Source of the DNA: Nocardioides astragali
GTDB lineage: Bacteria; Actinomycetota; Actinomycetes; Propionibacteriales; Nocardioidaceae
Direction of reading: 5' to 3'
Assembly (NCBI RefSeq): GCF_024436375.1
Contig: NZ_JAFMZM010000001.1
Location: forward strand, 496,001 to 560,000
DNA: 64,000 nucleotides
The translations under genes were made by a program, and so were the position numbers. Each line of letters starts with the position of its first letter. The first letter of the stretch is position 1. Below, piece after piece: positions 25,074-33,834 of this stretch. The notes under the pieces are model-generated. The model was not told the origin of the DNA and made no database searches. It saw nothing but the letters and a program-made list of their open reading frames with translations.

Positions 25074-26414
25074 GTGGAGCCAAAGCCGACCGGCATCTGC
25101 TGGCATGCAGGCGACCTGCACGCGCTGGCAGATCTCCTCGCCGACCTGGTCCCCGCCGAGCTCCCGACCGATCACCTCGACCAGCTCGAGGCACTCGAAC
25201 GGATCAAGGCGGCGGCCGCGGCTGCCCAGGTGACCGTCGTGGCCACCTTCGCCGATGCGGCCGACATTGAGGCCGTCCCGGCCGGCGGCCGGCGTACGCC
25301 GCCGCGTGCGATCTCGATCGGCGCGGAGGTCGCGCTCGCCACGCTGGCCAGCCCCTATGCGGGGGAGCAGCGGGTGCTGCTGTCGCGCCGGCTGCGCGAC
25401 GACCTCCCGCTGACCCTGGCCGCGCTGGGTCGCGGTGAGCTGACCGAGGACCGTGCCTTCGCGATCGCGCGCGAGGTCGCCCACCTCGCCCCCGAGCAGC
25501 GCCGCGGCGTCGACGAGGACGTGGCGCCACGTCTGGTCGGGCTCGGTGACGTCAGGCTGCGCCAGACGGTCCGGCGGTCGTGCTTGACCATCGCCGCCGA
25601 GGCCGAGACCCAGCGCTACCGGCGCGCCCGAGCTGACCGCCGGGTCACCACCAAGCGTCTCGACGACGGCACCGGACAAGTCACCGCCACCCTGCCCCTC
25701 GAAGTCCTGGCGTCCGTGCGGGAGGCGCTCGACGCTGCCGCAGCGACAGCCCGCGCGGAGGGCGACGTACGCACCGCGGGTCAGGTCCGCGCCGACACGC
25801 TCGCCGCTCGGATCACCGGAGTTGACCCCGCCACCGACACGCCGCCGGTGCGGGTCAACCTCGTCATCGGCATCGAGTCGCTTCTCGGCCAGGGCACGGA
25901 TCCCGGGCTCGTGCCGGGTGAGGGGTTCCTCCCCGCCGCGCTCTGCACCGGGCTCGTCCGCCACGCCAGCGACGCCGCCAAGGCCACCCTACGACGGCTC
26001 TTCGTCACCCCGGCCAATCGGGCGCTCGTCGCTATGGAGTCCACCAGTCGACGCTTCGACGGCCTCCTCGCCGAGTTCCTCGACCTGCGCGACGGCGGCA
26101 TCTGCCGCACCCCGGGCTGCAACGCGGTGATCCGGCATCACGACCACGTCACGAGCACCGCCGACGGCGGCGCCACGGAGGCGACCAACGGTCAAGGACT
26201 CTGCGAACGCTGCAACTACCTCAAGGAATCACCGGGCTGGACGGCCTGGGTGCCCGACACTCCACCCGACCAGCCCCATCAGGTCCACGGCGTCACCGAA
26301 CACCTCCGCCTGCACCACTCGACCGCGCCGCCCATGCCCGGCGGACCGGCAGGCGCGCCGGACTACTCGCCACTCGAGCTGCAGCTCGCGAGCAACTTCA
26401 CCCTGGTGTCCTAG
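25074..26414 (+). CDS. DUF222 / HNH endonuclease domain protein (13E12 repeat family)
   Basis: 446 aa. An N-terminal DUF222 region (about 10-300) of Ala/Arg-rich helices is followed by an HNH nuclease domain near 345-390: DGGICRTPGC, RHHDHVTSTADGGATEATNGQGLCERCNYLKE, containing the paired Cys and the His/Asn of the beta-beta-alpha metal fold. GTG 25074 has GAGGAGG upstream. Such genes are multicopy in actinobacteria and are thought mobile or repeat-like; their cellular role is not settled. The preceding SOS box predicts DNA-damage induction. Confidence 0.88.
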   Translation: MEPKPTGICWHAGDLHALADLLADLVPAELPTDHLDQLEALERIKAAAAAAQVTVVATFADAADIEAVPAGGRRTPPRAISIGAEVALATLASPYAGEQRVLLSRRLRDDLPLTLAALGRGELTEDRAFAIAREVAHLAPEQRRGVDEDVAPRLVGLGDVRLRQTVRRSCLTIAAEAETQRYRRARADRRVTTKRLDDGTGQVTATLPLEVLASVREALDAAAATARAEGDVRTAGQVRADTLAARITGVDPATDTPPVRVNLVIGIESLLGQGTDPGLVPGEGFLPAALCTGLVRHASDAAKATLRRLFVTPANRALVAMESTSRRFDGLLAEFLDLRDGGICRTPGCNAVIRHHDHVTSTADGGATEATNGQGLCERCNYLKESPGWTAWVPDTPPDQPHQVHGVTEHLRLHHSTAPPMPGGPAGAPDYSPLELQLASNFTLVS

Positions 26415-26437
26415 GCAGCCGTGAACCGCTCCGGCGG

Positions 26438-26661
26438 TCAGAGATGGTCGCCCTGCCGCTGGGCGGCGCACAGCGCGGCCAACGAGGTCGTCAGCTGCTC
26501 GATCGCGGGCTCGTCGAGCACCTCACCGATGCGCCGGCGGAGCTCTTCGTCGAAGACGGCGCCACCCCGCGCCAGTGCCCGCTCGCCGTCGTCGGTGAGC
26601 TCCAGCAGCGACGAGCGACGGTTGGCCGGATTGGGCCGCCGCCGGCAGTACCCACGAAGCC
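26438..26661 (-). pseudogene. MarR-family regulator, 3' fragment
   Basis: The minus-strand frame ending at stop 26438-26440 encodes YCRRRPNPANRRSSLLELTDD (wing of a MarR winged helix) followed by about 50 residues of the C-terminal dimer helices ending in AAQRQGDHL. The N-terminal half with the recognition helix is missing: upstream the frame runs into the ribosome-site region of the plus-strand gene at 26692. It is a truncated regulator, probably left by a deletion or rearrangement in this accessory stretch. Confidence 0.7.
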
Positions 26662-26691
26662 GTGCGCAAACCAGACCCAGGAGAAGACGAC

Positions 26692-27074
26692 ATGAGCATC
26701 CTCGACACCGCCCGCACCTACTTCACGGCCATCCGCGACATGGACACCGTCGCCGGCAGCCTCGCGGAGGATGTCGTCTGGCACCAGCCTGGCTCCAACC
26801 GCTTCTCCGGCGACCACGCCGGTCGCGACGCCGTCTTCGCCATGCTCGGCCAGATGATGCAGGTCAGCGCCGGCTCCTTCGCATCGACCAGGTCCACAGC
26901 CTGATGGCCAGCGCCGACCTCGTCGCCGCCACCATCCACTTCCAGTGTCAGCGGGACGGCGCCACCATGGGCATGGACGGGGTCGACGTGCTGCGCATCG
27001 CCGGCGGCAAGATCGCCGAAGTGTGGCTGTTCTCCGCCGACCAGCCGGCAGAGGACCTCTTCTGGGGGCAGTGA
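26692..27074 (+). pseudogene. SnoaL-like (NTF2-fold) protein, single frameshift
   Basis: From ATG 26692 (after AGGAG) the frame encodes MSILDTARTYFTAIRDMDTV..VVWHQPGSNRFSGDHAGRDAVF and then hits a stop at 26904. From about 26880 the family sequence continues in another frame (RIDQVHSLMASADLVAATI..ADQPAEDLFWGQ) to stop 27072-27074. One missing base near 26878-26882 (TTCGCATC where TTCCGCATC would restore the frame) explains this. The intact protein would be about 127 aa, a ketosteroid-isomerase-like fold. Either a sequence error or genuine decay. Confidence 0.7.
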
Positions 27075-27127
27075 CCGGTCCGCGTGGTCGGCGTCCTCGC
27101 TCCCGCGTCCTGAGCTTCCACGCGGCC

Positions 27128-27133
27128 TAGGCT
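27128..27133 (+). promoter_or_regulatory. -10 element for leaderless gene at 27140
   Basis: TAGGCT lies 6 nt before ATG 27140. Confidence 0.45.
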
Positions 27134-27139
27134 CGCGCC

Positions 27140-27550
27140 ATGTCACGCCGACGCGCGCTCGCGATCATCTCCCCGTTGGTCCTCGTCGTATCCCTCGTGG
27201 CGTCGGTGGGCTGCGTGCCCGCCTCCGGCGCGCCGGCGCAGTCCGTCGCCGCGACCTGTGCGGGGGTGCCCGCTCGCCGTCGTCGGCACCGACGGTGCGG
27301 ACGCGCTCACCGGGACGCCGGGCGACGACGTGATCGCCGGGCTCGGGGGAGCTGACGTGATCCGTTCCGGGGCCGGCGACGACCTGGGCTGTGGCGACGC
27401 CGGGCCCGACGAGCTGGTGGGCGGGCGCTGATCGGGTCGTACGACGACGACGTGCTGCTCGGCGGCCAGGGTCGCGACCGGGTCGTCGGCGGCGGGGGTG
27501 CGGACCGTTGCCGGGCCGAGAAGGAGCAAGGCTGTGAATTCGCTGAGTGA
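27140..27550 (+). pseudogene. Secreted RTX-type calcium-binding protein, two frameshifts
   Basis: ATG 27140 starts a Sec signal (MSRRRALAIISPLVLVVSLV) ending near AQSVAATCAGVP. The reading then continues in the next frame with RTX-like nonapeptides (GTDGADALTGTPGDDVIAGL, GGADVIRSGAGDD) to 27431, and returns to the first frame for DDDVLLGGQGRDRVVGGGGADRC, ending with stop 27548-27550. One extra base near 27268 and one missing base near 27425 would repair it to about 136 aa. Both sites are in C or G runs, so sequence error is possible. RTX repeats bind calcium after secretion. Confidence 0.65.
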
Positions 27551-27691
27551 GCCGCCACGCGGGAACAGCACCCCGTCGCCACGCGTTTGAACTGGTGTCT
27601 CCCCGGCTACAGTGGGGGGACAGGCGCAGTCACAGCGACGACGCCGTATCCCCTGGAACACCTCCGGGGGACGGCCTCCAAGGAGAGACCA

Positions 27692-28558
27692 ATGAAGAGC
27701 AACAACCCCGTTTTCGCCCGTTCCGAGGAGTTCAACCGCGCCTCGTCGAACGCCTACGGCAACCAGACCTACCCGGGCGGTGGCCAGACCTACCCCGGCT
27801 ACGGCGACCCGGGCACCGACCCGTCCACGTGGGGCACCGGCACGCCCGGGCAGGTGGACCAGGGGCGGATGACGATCGACTCGGTCATCCAGAAGACGGC
27901 CATCTCGATCGGCCTGGTCTTCGCGACCGCCATCGTCACCTGGTGGTGGATCGGCGACTTCACCGGCACGGACACCGAGGTCAACGCGGCCGCGTCCCGC
28001 GCCCTGATGCTGGCCGGGCTCGGCGCCGGCGGCGCGTTCCTCCTGTCGCTGGTCAACTCCTTCAAGCGCGTGATCAGCCCCGCCCTGGTGCTGGCCTTCG
28101 CCGCGGCTGAAGGTGTGGCCCTGGGTGCGGTGAGCAAGGTGTTCGAGGCCCAGTTCGACGGTGTGGTGACCAGCGCCGTCATCGGCACCTTCGGCGCGTT
28201 CGCCGGCACGCTGGCGGCCTACAAGGTCCTCGACATCAAGGTCGGCGACAAGTTCCGCCGCGGCGTCGTGGCCGCCATGTTCGGCATGGTGGGCCTCGGC
28301 CTGCTGTCGCTGGTGCTGAGCTTCTTCGGCATCAACACCGGCCTCTATGGCATGAATGGCCTCGGCTTCGTGTTCGCCCTGGCCGGCCTGGTGCTCGGTG
28401 TCCTCATGCTGATCCTCGACTTCGACTTCGTGGAGAACGGCGTCGCCGCGGGCCTCCCGGACCGCGAGTCGTGGCGTGCGGCCTTCGGCCTGACTGTCAG
28501 CCTGGTCTGGATCTACACCAACCTGCTGCGGATCCTCGCGATCCTCCGTGGCGACTGA
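27692..28558 (+). CDS. Bax inhibitor-1/YccA family membrane protein
   Basis: 288 aa. Gly/Tyr/Thr-rich cytoplasmic N-terminus (about 1-60: NQTYPGGGQTYPGYGDPG) then seven hydrophobic segments. The actinobacterial YccA signature is visible: LVFAAAEGVALGAVSKVFE-like segment, AYKVLDIKVGDKFRRGV, DFDFVENGVAAGLPDRESW and WIYTNLLRILAIL. Bacterial relatives act as pH-gated calcium leak channels or protease modulators. AAGGAG lies before ATG 27692. A TTGAAC (27587-27592) and TACAGT (27608-27613) upstream may be its promoter. Confidence 0.88.
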   Translation: MKSNNPVFARSEEFNRASSNAYGNQTYPGGGQTYPGYGDPGTDPSTWGTGTPGQVDQGRMTIDSVIQKTAISIGLVFATAIVTWWWIGDFTGTDTEVNAAASRALMLAGLGAGGAFLLSLVNSFKRVISPALVLAFAAAEGVALGAVSKVFEAQFDGVVTSAVIGTFGAFAGTLAAYKVLDIKVGDKFRRGVVAAMFGMVGLGLLSLVLSFFGINTGLYGMNGLGFVFALAGLVLGVLMLILDFDFVENGVAAGLPDRESWRAAFGLTVSLVWIYTNLLRILAILRGD

Positions 28559-28583
28559 TCACCTGCCGAACGGCTGAACCACT

Positions 28584-28621
28584 CCGTCGGCCCGCCCGAG
28601 TCCACTCGGGCGGGCCGACGG
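28584..28621. terminator. Bidirectional hairpin terminator
   Basis: CCGTCGGCCCGCCCGAGT (28584-28601) and its exact complement (28604-28621) form an 18-bp stem. It lies between the convergent yccA-like and SGNH-hydrolase genes and can end both transcripts. Confidence 0.85.
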
Positions 28622-28625
28622 CATT

Positions 28626-29672
28626 TCATGACGTCTCGGCCGGCTCGGGGTTGTCCTCGTACTGCTCCGGCGACTCGGCGTCGGTGGAGGGGCGACGGCG
28701 GCGGTGCCGGAGCTCGACCCAGCGGCCGCGCAGGCCGCGCTGGTTGCCGCCGACCTCGGTGCCGTCGACCTCGGTGCCGGGCGTACGGGCCGCGCGCACC
28801 GCAGCGGCGGCGACCGGGAGGATGCCCTCGCGGCGACGCGGCTCGGGAAGGGTCTCGTCCTCCGGCAGGAGGTCGAGCGCGGCGAGGCACGAGGGGATCA
28901 GCACCGACGCCAGCTGCTTGTAGCCGTCGGCGGAGGGGTGGAACCGGTCGGGGCCGAAGAGCAGCGCGGGGGCGGCGTCGAACTCGGGGCCGAGGATGTC
29001 TCCCAGCGACACCGACCGCCCGCCGTTCTCCACGACGGTGATCGTCTGCGCCGCCGCGATCCGGCGCGACCACTCGCGCGCCACCTGCTTGAGCGGCGGG
29101 GGGATCGGCCGGATCGTGCCGAGGTCGGGACAGGTGCCGACCACGACGGCGATCCCGGCCTCGCGCAGGCGGCGTACTCCCTCCGCGAGGTGGCGCACCG
29201 ACTGCGACGGGAGCACGGAGTGGGTCACGTCGTTGGCGCCGACGAGCACGACCGCGAGGTCGGGGTGGGTGCCGATCGCGGCCTCCGCCTGGTCGGCCAG
29301 GGCGCTGGACTGCGCACCGACCGCCGAGAAGGAGCGCAGGTGCACCCGGCGATCGGCCTGAGCGGCCACGCCGCTGGCGAGCTGGGCACCGGTCGTGTCC
29401 TCGACGCGCTCGACGCCATAGCCGGCCGCGCTCGAGTCACCGAGCAGGGCGATCCGGATCGCCGGACCGGGCCGACCGCGGCCGTACCAGCCGGTCGCGT
29501 CGGGCGGGACGTCGGTGGCGTTGCCGATCAGCCGTCGCGCGATCTTCGCCTCGGCGACCAGGAGACCGTAGAGACCTGCGCCGAGCACGGAGAGTCCACC
29601 GCCGCCCAAGGCCGCGGCCGATGCCAGCTTGCGTGCTGCTCCTGTTGCCCCCACGGCCCCGATGGTACGCAA
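28626..29672 (-). CDS. SGNH/GDSL-family hydrolase
   Basis: 348 aa. An N-terminal hydrophobic segment (about 20-40) suggests membrane attachment or export. The four SGNH blocks are present: ALLGDSSAAGYGVE (Ser nucleophile), SAVGAQSSALADQ (Gly), VLVGANDVTH (Asn) and FGPDRFHPSADGYKQLA (Asp-x-x-His). It likely hydrolyses an ester or acetyl group; substrate unknown. The C-terminal 70 residues are basic and poorly conserved. Divergent from the cystathionine beta-synthase gene 44 bp away. Confidence 0.87.
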   Translation of the reverse strand: MRTIGAVGATGAARKLASAAALGGGGLSVLGAGLYGLLVAEAKIARRLIGNATDVPPDATGWYGRGRPGPAIRIALLGDSSAAGYGVERVEDTTGAQLASGVAAQADRRVHLRSFSAVGAQSSALADQAEAAIGTHPDLAVVLVGANDVTHSVLPSQSVRHLAEGVRRLREAGIAVVVGTCPDLGTIRPIPPPLKQVAREWSRRIAAAQTITVVENGGRSVSLGDILGPEFDAAPALLFGPDRFHPSADGYKQLASVLIPSCLAALDLLPEDETLPEPRRREGILPVAAAAVRAARTPGTEVDGTEVGGNQRGLRGRWVELRHRRRRPSTDAESPEQYEDNPEPAETS

Positions 29673-29704
29673 ACGCCGTTGCCCGTTACGGAGGCGTCTG
29701 TCGG

Positions 29705-29710
29705 TAGATT
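29705..29710 (+). promoter_or_regulatory. -10 element for leaderless cbs transcript
   Basis: TAGATT lies 6 nt before GTG 29717. Confidence 0.45.
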
Positions 29711-29716
29711 GGCGAG

Positions 29717-31102
29717 GTGCAGTACGCGAACTCTCTCCTCGACCTCATCGGCAACACCCCGCTGGTCCGGCTGGGCCGCACCCTCGACCTCCCTGATGAG
29801 GCTCCGCTGGTGCTCGCCAAGGTGGAGTACCTCAACCCCGGTGGGTCCGTGAAGGACCGGATTGCCTCCCGCATGATCGAGGCGGCCGAGGCGTCGGGCG
29901 CGCTCCAGCCGGGCGGGACGATCGTCGAGCCGACCTCCGGCAACACCGGCGTCGGCCTGGCGATGGTGGCCCAGCAGAAGGGCTACAAGTGCGTCTTCGT
30001 GTGCCCCGACAAGGTCAGCGAGGACAAGCGCAACGTGCTCAAGGCCTACGGTGCCGAGGTGGTGGTCTGCCCGACCGCCGTCGCGCCCGAGCACCCGACC
30101 TCCTACTACAACGTCAGCGACCGGCTCGCCGCCGAGCCCGGCGCCTGGAAGCCCGACCAGTACTCCAACCCGCACAACCCGCGCTCCCACTACGAGACCA
30201 CCGGCCCGGAGATCTGGGCGCAGACCGAGGGCCGGATCACCCACTTCGTCACCGGCATGGGCACGGGCGGCACGATCACCGGCGTCGGCCGCTACCTGAA
30301 GGAACAGAACTCCGACATCTTGGTCGTCGGCGCCGACCCGTCCGGCTCGGTCTACTCCGGCGGCACCGGTCGCCCCTACCTCGTCGAGGGCGTGGGCGAG
30401 GACTTCTGGCCTGAGACCTACGACCGCGAGATCGCCGACCGGGTCATCGAGGTCTCCGACGCCGACTCCTTCGCCTTCACCCGCCGCCTCGCCCGCGAGG
30501 AGGCGATGCTGGTCGGCGGCTCCTCCGGCATGGCGGCCTTCGCGGCGCGCCAGCTGGCGCATGAGCTCGCCGCGGAGGGGCGCACGGACGCGGTGATCGT
30601 GGTCCTGCTGCCCGACTCCGGCCGCGGCTACCTCACCAAGGTCTTCAACGACGACTGGCTCGGCCAGTACGGCTTCGCCACCGGCGCGCAGGCCGACCAC
30701 CGCACGGTCGGCGAGGTGCTGCGTGGCAAGTCGGGCCGGCTCCCCGACCTGGTCCACACCCACCCCGGCGAGACCATCGCCGAAGCCATCCACATCCTGA
30801 AGGAGTACAGCGTCAGCCAGATGCCCGTCGTCCGGGCCGAGCCGCCGATCGTCGCCGCGGAGGTCGCGGGCTCGGTGTCGGAGCGGACGCTGCTCGACGC
30901 CCTGTTCACCGGCGCCGCCAGGCTCACCGACCAGGTGGGCGACCACATGTCCGACGCGCTGCCGACGATCGGCTCGACCGAGCCGGCCGCCGATGCGGTC
31001 ACGCTGCTGGGGAAGGCGGATGCGGTGCTCGTGCAGGAGGACGGCAAGCCCATCGGGGTGCTGACCCGGCAGGACCTCCTCGCCTTCGTGGCCGGCTCGT
31101 GA
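29717..31102 (+). CDS. cbs: Cystathionine beta-synthase
   Basis: 461 aa. PLP enzyme condensing serine and homocysteine in transsulfuration. The catalytic part begins LLDLIGNTPLVRL, has the PLP Lys46 in NPGGSVKDR, substrate loop PTSGNTG and phosphate loop GTGGTITG. The C-terminal 110 residues form a tandem CBS pair (VHTHPGETIAEAIHIL..; GDHMSDALPTIGSTEPAADAVTLLG). The full catalytic-plus-CBS length separates it from cysteine synthases. Overlaps the following lipoprotein gene by 4 bp. Confidence 0.92.
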   Translation: MQYANSLLDLIGNTPLVRLGRTLDLPDEAPLVLAKVEYLNPGGSVKDRIASRMIEAAEASGALQPGGTIVEPTSGNTGVGLAMVAQQKGYKCVFVCPDKVSEDKRNVLKAYGAEVVVCPTAVAPEHPTSYYNVSDRLAAEPGAWKPDQYSNPHNPRSHYETTGPEIWAQTEGRITHFVTGMGTGGTITGVGRYLKEQNSDILVVGADPSGSVYSGGTGRPYLVEGVGEDFWPETYDREIADRVIEVSDADSFAFTRRLAREEAMLVGGSSGMAAFAARQLAHELAAEGRTDAVIVVLLPDSGRGYLTKVFNDDWLGQYGFATGAQADHRTVGEVLRGKSGRLPDLVHTHPGETIAEAIHILKEYSVSQMPVVRAEPPIVAAEVAGSVSERTLLDALFTGAARLTDQVGDHMSDALPTIGSTEPAADAVTLLGKADAVLVQEDGKPIGVLTRQDLLAFVAGS

Positions 31103-31548
31103 CGTCGGTGATGCGCCCGCGCGGCGCCCGCCGTGTCCGCCGTGTCCGCGGAGTGCTGGTCGCCCTCGCCTGCCTCGGCGCGCTCGGGGCGTGTGGCGAC
31201 GACATCAACACCAGCACCGAAGCGGTCGAGGTCGAGGTCGGCGAGGCCTTCGAGTGGAACAGCTACGTCGTCGACTCGGGCTGGAAGCTCACCCCCATCA
31301 AGCGCTCGGCCGGCATCGAGGAGGTCACCACCCCGGAGGTCAAGGGGTCGATCACCAACAAGTCCGACGAGGAGCGCGCCGCGATCTTCGAGATGGTCTT
31401 CTCCGCGGACGGTGAGCCGCTGGCGACGCTCAACTGCTCGGCCGCCACGATGGAGACCGACCAGTCGCAGCAGTTCGTCTGCCCGGGTCTCAGCGCCACC
31501 ATGCCCGAGGACTACGACGCCGTGGTGGTCCAGGAGTTCAGCCGCTGA
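31099..31548 (+). CDS. Lipoprotein of unknown function
   Basis: 149 aa from GTG 31099, which overlaps the cbs stop (GTGA). Basic N-terminus, hydrophobic stretch and lipobox LGAC (VLVALACLGALGACGDD). The mature part is an acidic beta-rich domain with two Cys (LNCSAAT, FVCPGLS), resembling small DUF4352-like immunoglobulin-fold lipoproteins. Coupled between cbs and the TauE/SafE permease gene, so it is cotranscribed with sulfur-related genes; role unknown. Confidence 0.72.
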   Translation: MTSVMRPRGARRVRRVRGVLVALACLGALGACGDDINTSTEAVEVEVGEAFEWNSYVVDSGWKLTPIKRSAGIEEVTTPEVKGSITNKSDEERAAIFEMVFSADGEPLATLNCSAATMETDQSQQFVCPGLSATMPEDYDAVVVQEFSR

Positions 31549-31549
31549 C

Positions 31550-32329
31550 GTGGGTGAGGTCTCCCTCGAGGTCCTCGGCTTCCTGGTCCTCGCCGCCCTG
31601 GTGGCGGGCTTCGTCGACGCCGTCGTCGGCGGTGGCGGGCTCGTGCAGCTGCCGGCCCTCCTGGTCGGGCTGCCCGGAGCCTCGGTGGTGCAGATCGCGG
31701 CCACCAACAAGCTGGCGTCCTTCTGCGGCACCTCCATCAGTGCAGCGACGTACGTCCGGCGCATCCGCCCCGACCCGCGCACCTTCCTGCCACTGATGCT
31801 CGCGGCCTTCGTCGGGTCGGCCGGTGGCGCGCTGGTGGCCTCGCTGCTGCCGCGCAGCGCCTTCGACCCGATCATCCTGGTCGTGCTGGTGCTGGTCGGC
31901 GGCTACGTGCTGCTGCGCCCCGACGTGGGCCAGCTGACCGCGCTGCGGTTCAGCGGCGGGCACCACGTGTCGATGGTCGCCGTCACCGGCCTGACGATCG
32001 GCTTCTACGACGGCGCGATCGGTCCCGGCACCGGCTCCTTCTTCGTGTTCGCGTTGGTCGGCCTGCTGGGCTACAACTTCCTGGAGGCCTCGGCGAAGGC
32101 CAAGCTGGCCAACTGGGCGACCAACCTCGCCGCGCTCATGGTCTTCGTCCCGCAGGGCGCGGTCATCTGGGAGCTGGCGTTGCCGATGGCAGTGGCCAAC
32201 ATCGTCGGCGGCTACCTCGGGGCCCGGCTGGCGATGGCGCGCGGAGCGAAGTTCGTCCGGGTGTTCTTCCTGCTGGTCGTCTCCGGCTTCGTCGTACGTC
32301 TCGGCGGCGACCTGCTGGGCTGGTGGTGA
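31550..32329 (+). CDS. TauE/SafE-family (sulfite exporter-like) membrane protein
   Basis: 259 aa from GTG 31550, one base after the lipoprotein stop. About eight hydrophobic segments in two related halves; the first half carries AGFVDAVVGGGGLVQLPALL with the AATNKLAS motif, the second GFYDGAIGPGTGSFFVFALV with KAKLANWATNLAAL, both typical of TauE/SafE (formerly DUF81). Members export sulfite or sulfonates, which would fit the neighbouring cystathionine beta-synthase, but substrate is not proven. Confidence 0.87.
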   Translation: MGEVSLEVLGFLVLAALVAGFVDAVVGGGGLVQLPALLVGLPGASVVQIAATNKLASFCGTSISAATYVRRIRPDPRTFLPLMLAAFVGSAGGALVASLLPRSAFDPIILVVLVLVGGYVLLRPDVGQLTALRFSGGHHVSMVAVTGLTIGFYDGAIGPGTGSFFVFALVGLLGYNFLEASAKAKLANWATNLAALMVFVPQGAVIWELALPMAVANIVGGYLGARLAMARGAKFVRVFFLLVVSGFVVRLGGDLLGWW

Positions 32330-32353
32330 CCGGCCCGGTGCGGGTGCGAGCGG

Positions 32354-32359
32354 TAGCCT
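32354..32359 (+). promoter_or_regulatory. -10 element for leaderless yihY-like gene
   Basis: TAGCCT lies 7 nt before GTG 32367. Confidence 0.4.
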
Positions 32360-32366
32360 CCACCTC

Positions 32367-33410
32367 GTGGGAGCGGTCTCGGCAGTCGACGGGTTCCAGC
32401 GCCGCCACCCCGTGCTGGGCTTCCCGCTCGCGGTCGTCTACAAGTACTTCGACGACCAGGGCCCCTACCTCGCCTCGGCGCTGACCTACTACGCGTTCAT
32501 CGCGATCTTCCCCCTCATGCTGCTCGGCACCTCGATCCTCGGCCTGATCCTGCGCGGCGAGCCGCAGTGGCAGGAGAGCATCCTCGACTCCGCCCTGGCG
32601 CAGTTCCCGATCATCGGCGACGAGCTCGGCCGACCCAACGGCCTGCAGGGGTCCTTCGCCGGTGTCGCCGTCGGTGGCCTGGCTGCGCTCTACGGCGCGA
32701 TGGGCCTGGGACAGGCCCTGCAGAACACCCAGCACATCGCCTGGTCGGTGCCGCGCAACAGCCGGCCCAACCCGTTCTACGCCCGGCTCAAGACCCTGGG
32801 CCTGCTGGTGACCGCCGGCTTCTCGCTGCTCGCGGTGTCGGTGGTGGCGACGGTCGCCAGCACCACCGACCTGTTCACGGAGGTGCTCGGACCCGGGATC
32901 AAGGTCTTCCTGCCGGTGCTGACCATCGCCGTGGTGGGCACGTTCCTCACCTTCCTCTTCCGCTTCGCGGCCACCGGCCAGCACTCGTTCGTGCGCGCCG
33001 CGCCCGGCGGCTACTCGCTCGCGGTGATGTGGCAGGTGCTGCAGCTCCTGGGCGCCGCCTACGTCGACCGGGTTCTGGTCGACACGTCGTCGATGACCAA
33101 GACGTTCGGCCTGGTCCTCGGACTGATCGGCTTCCTGTGGATCGGGGCCGTCATGGCAGTGCTGGCGATGGAGATCAACGTGGTGCTGACCAGACGACTG
33201 TGGCCGCGTGCCTTGCTGGCGCCCTTCACCGACAACGTCGAGCTCACCGACGCCGACCGCCGCGCGTACGCCTCCTACGCCCGCATGCAGCGGCACAAGG
33301 GCTTCGAGCGGGTCCAGGTGACGTGGGAGCCGCGGATGAAGGAGTCGGCGGAGAGCCCAGGGGACGCAGGCGACTCCGGGAAGCCTCAGTCGACGTCACC
33401 GTCGACGTAG
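32367..33410 (+). CDS. YihY/BrkB-family membrane protein
   Basis: 347 aa. Six hydrophobic segments with family landmarks: FDDQGPYLASALTYYAFIAIFPLML, GLAALYGAMGLGQALQNTQHIAW, FRFAATGQHSFVRAAPGG and a final IGAVMAVLAMEINVVL. The C-terminal tail is soluble and charged. Older annotations as ribonuclease BN are mistaken for this family; function is unknown. The last 25 bp overlap the convergent YchJ-like gene. Confidence 0.87.
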   Translation: MGAVSAVDGFQRRHPVLGFPLAVVYKYFDDQGPYLASALTYYAFIAIFPLMLLGTSILGLILRGEPQWQESILDSALAQFPIIGDELGRPNGLQGSFAGVAVGGLAALYGAMGLGQALQNTQHIAWSVPRNSRPNPFYARLKTLGLLVTAGFSLLAVSVVATVASTTDLFTEVLGPGIKVFLPVLTIAVVGTFLTFLFRFAATGQHSFVRAAPGGYSLAVMWQVLQLLGAAYVDRVLVDTSSMTKTFGLVLGLIGFLWIGAVMAVLAMEINVVLTRRLWPRALLAPFTDNVELTDADRRAYASYARMQRHKGFERVQVTWEPRMKESAESPGDAGDSGKPQSTSPST

Positions 33411-33742
33411 ACCCACCGTCCGGCCCGGTGCTCGAAGCGGCTGACCTCGTGCATCCGGCCACCCTCCCAGCTCGCCACGAACTCGACCGTGTCGTCCTCG
33501 GCGCGCACGACCTCCAACCCCGTCCAGCGGGTGCGCGGGTCGGGAGTGACGTCGTCCGGACGCGTGCGGGGGTGCCACGTGCGGAACAGGTGGTCGGCGT
33601 CACCGGTCACGTGGGCGGTGTAGCGAGATCGCATCAGCTGCTCCGGCGAGCTCGCCTGGGCGCGGTTGGCCAGCAGCGGTCCGCAGCAGTCGGCGTACGT
33701 CGCTCCGGTGCCGCACGGGCACGCGGAGGTCGAGGAGATCAC
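33386..33742 (-). CDS. YchJ-family (UPF0225) SEC-C motif protein
   Basis: 118 aa from GTG 33742, preceded by TAGGCT at 7 nt. N-terminal zinc-type motif CPCGTGATYADCCGPLL, then an NTF2-like fold (QLMRSRYTAHVTGDADHLFRTWH, VEFVASWE..FEHRAGRWVYVDG). The function of YchJ proteins is unknown. It overlaps the end of the YihY-like gene tail to tail by 25 bp, so transcription of one could interfere with the other. Confidence 0.85.
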   Translation of the reverse strand: MISSTSACPCGTGATYADCCGPLLANRAQASSPEQLMRSRYTAHVTGDADHLFRTWHPRTRPDDVTPDPRTRWTGLEVVRAEDDTVEFVASWEGGRMHEVSRFEHRAGRWVYVDGDVD

Positions 33743-33749
33743 GGGCGAC

Positions 33750-33755
33750 AGCCTA
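33750..33755 (-). promoter_or_regulatory. -10 element for leaderless ychJ-like gene
   Basis: TAGGCT on the minus strand, 7 nt before GTG 33742. Confidence 0.4.
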
Positions 33756-33834
33756 GGGCGGGAACACCGGGCGTGACTTCTTGTGCAAGCGTGTAATCAT
33801 GTAACTACTGCAACACTCACGAAGGAAAGACATC

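Noticed and set aside
26444..26695. Short plus-strand frame starting near 26444
   Set aside because: It is the antisense of the MarR C-terminal fragment, whose amino-acid pattern is far more convincing.
32367..33410. Ribonuclease BN for the YihY-like gene
   Set aside because: The YihY/BrkB family was once mislabelled RNase BN; the protein is a six-segment membrane protein without nuclease motifs.
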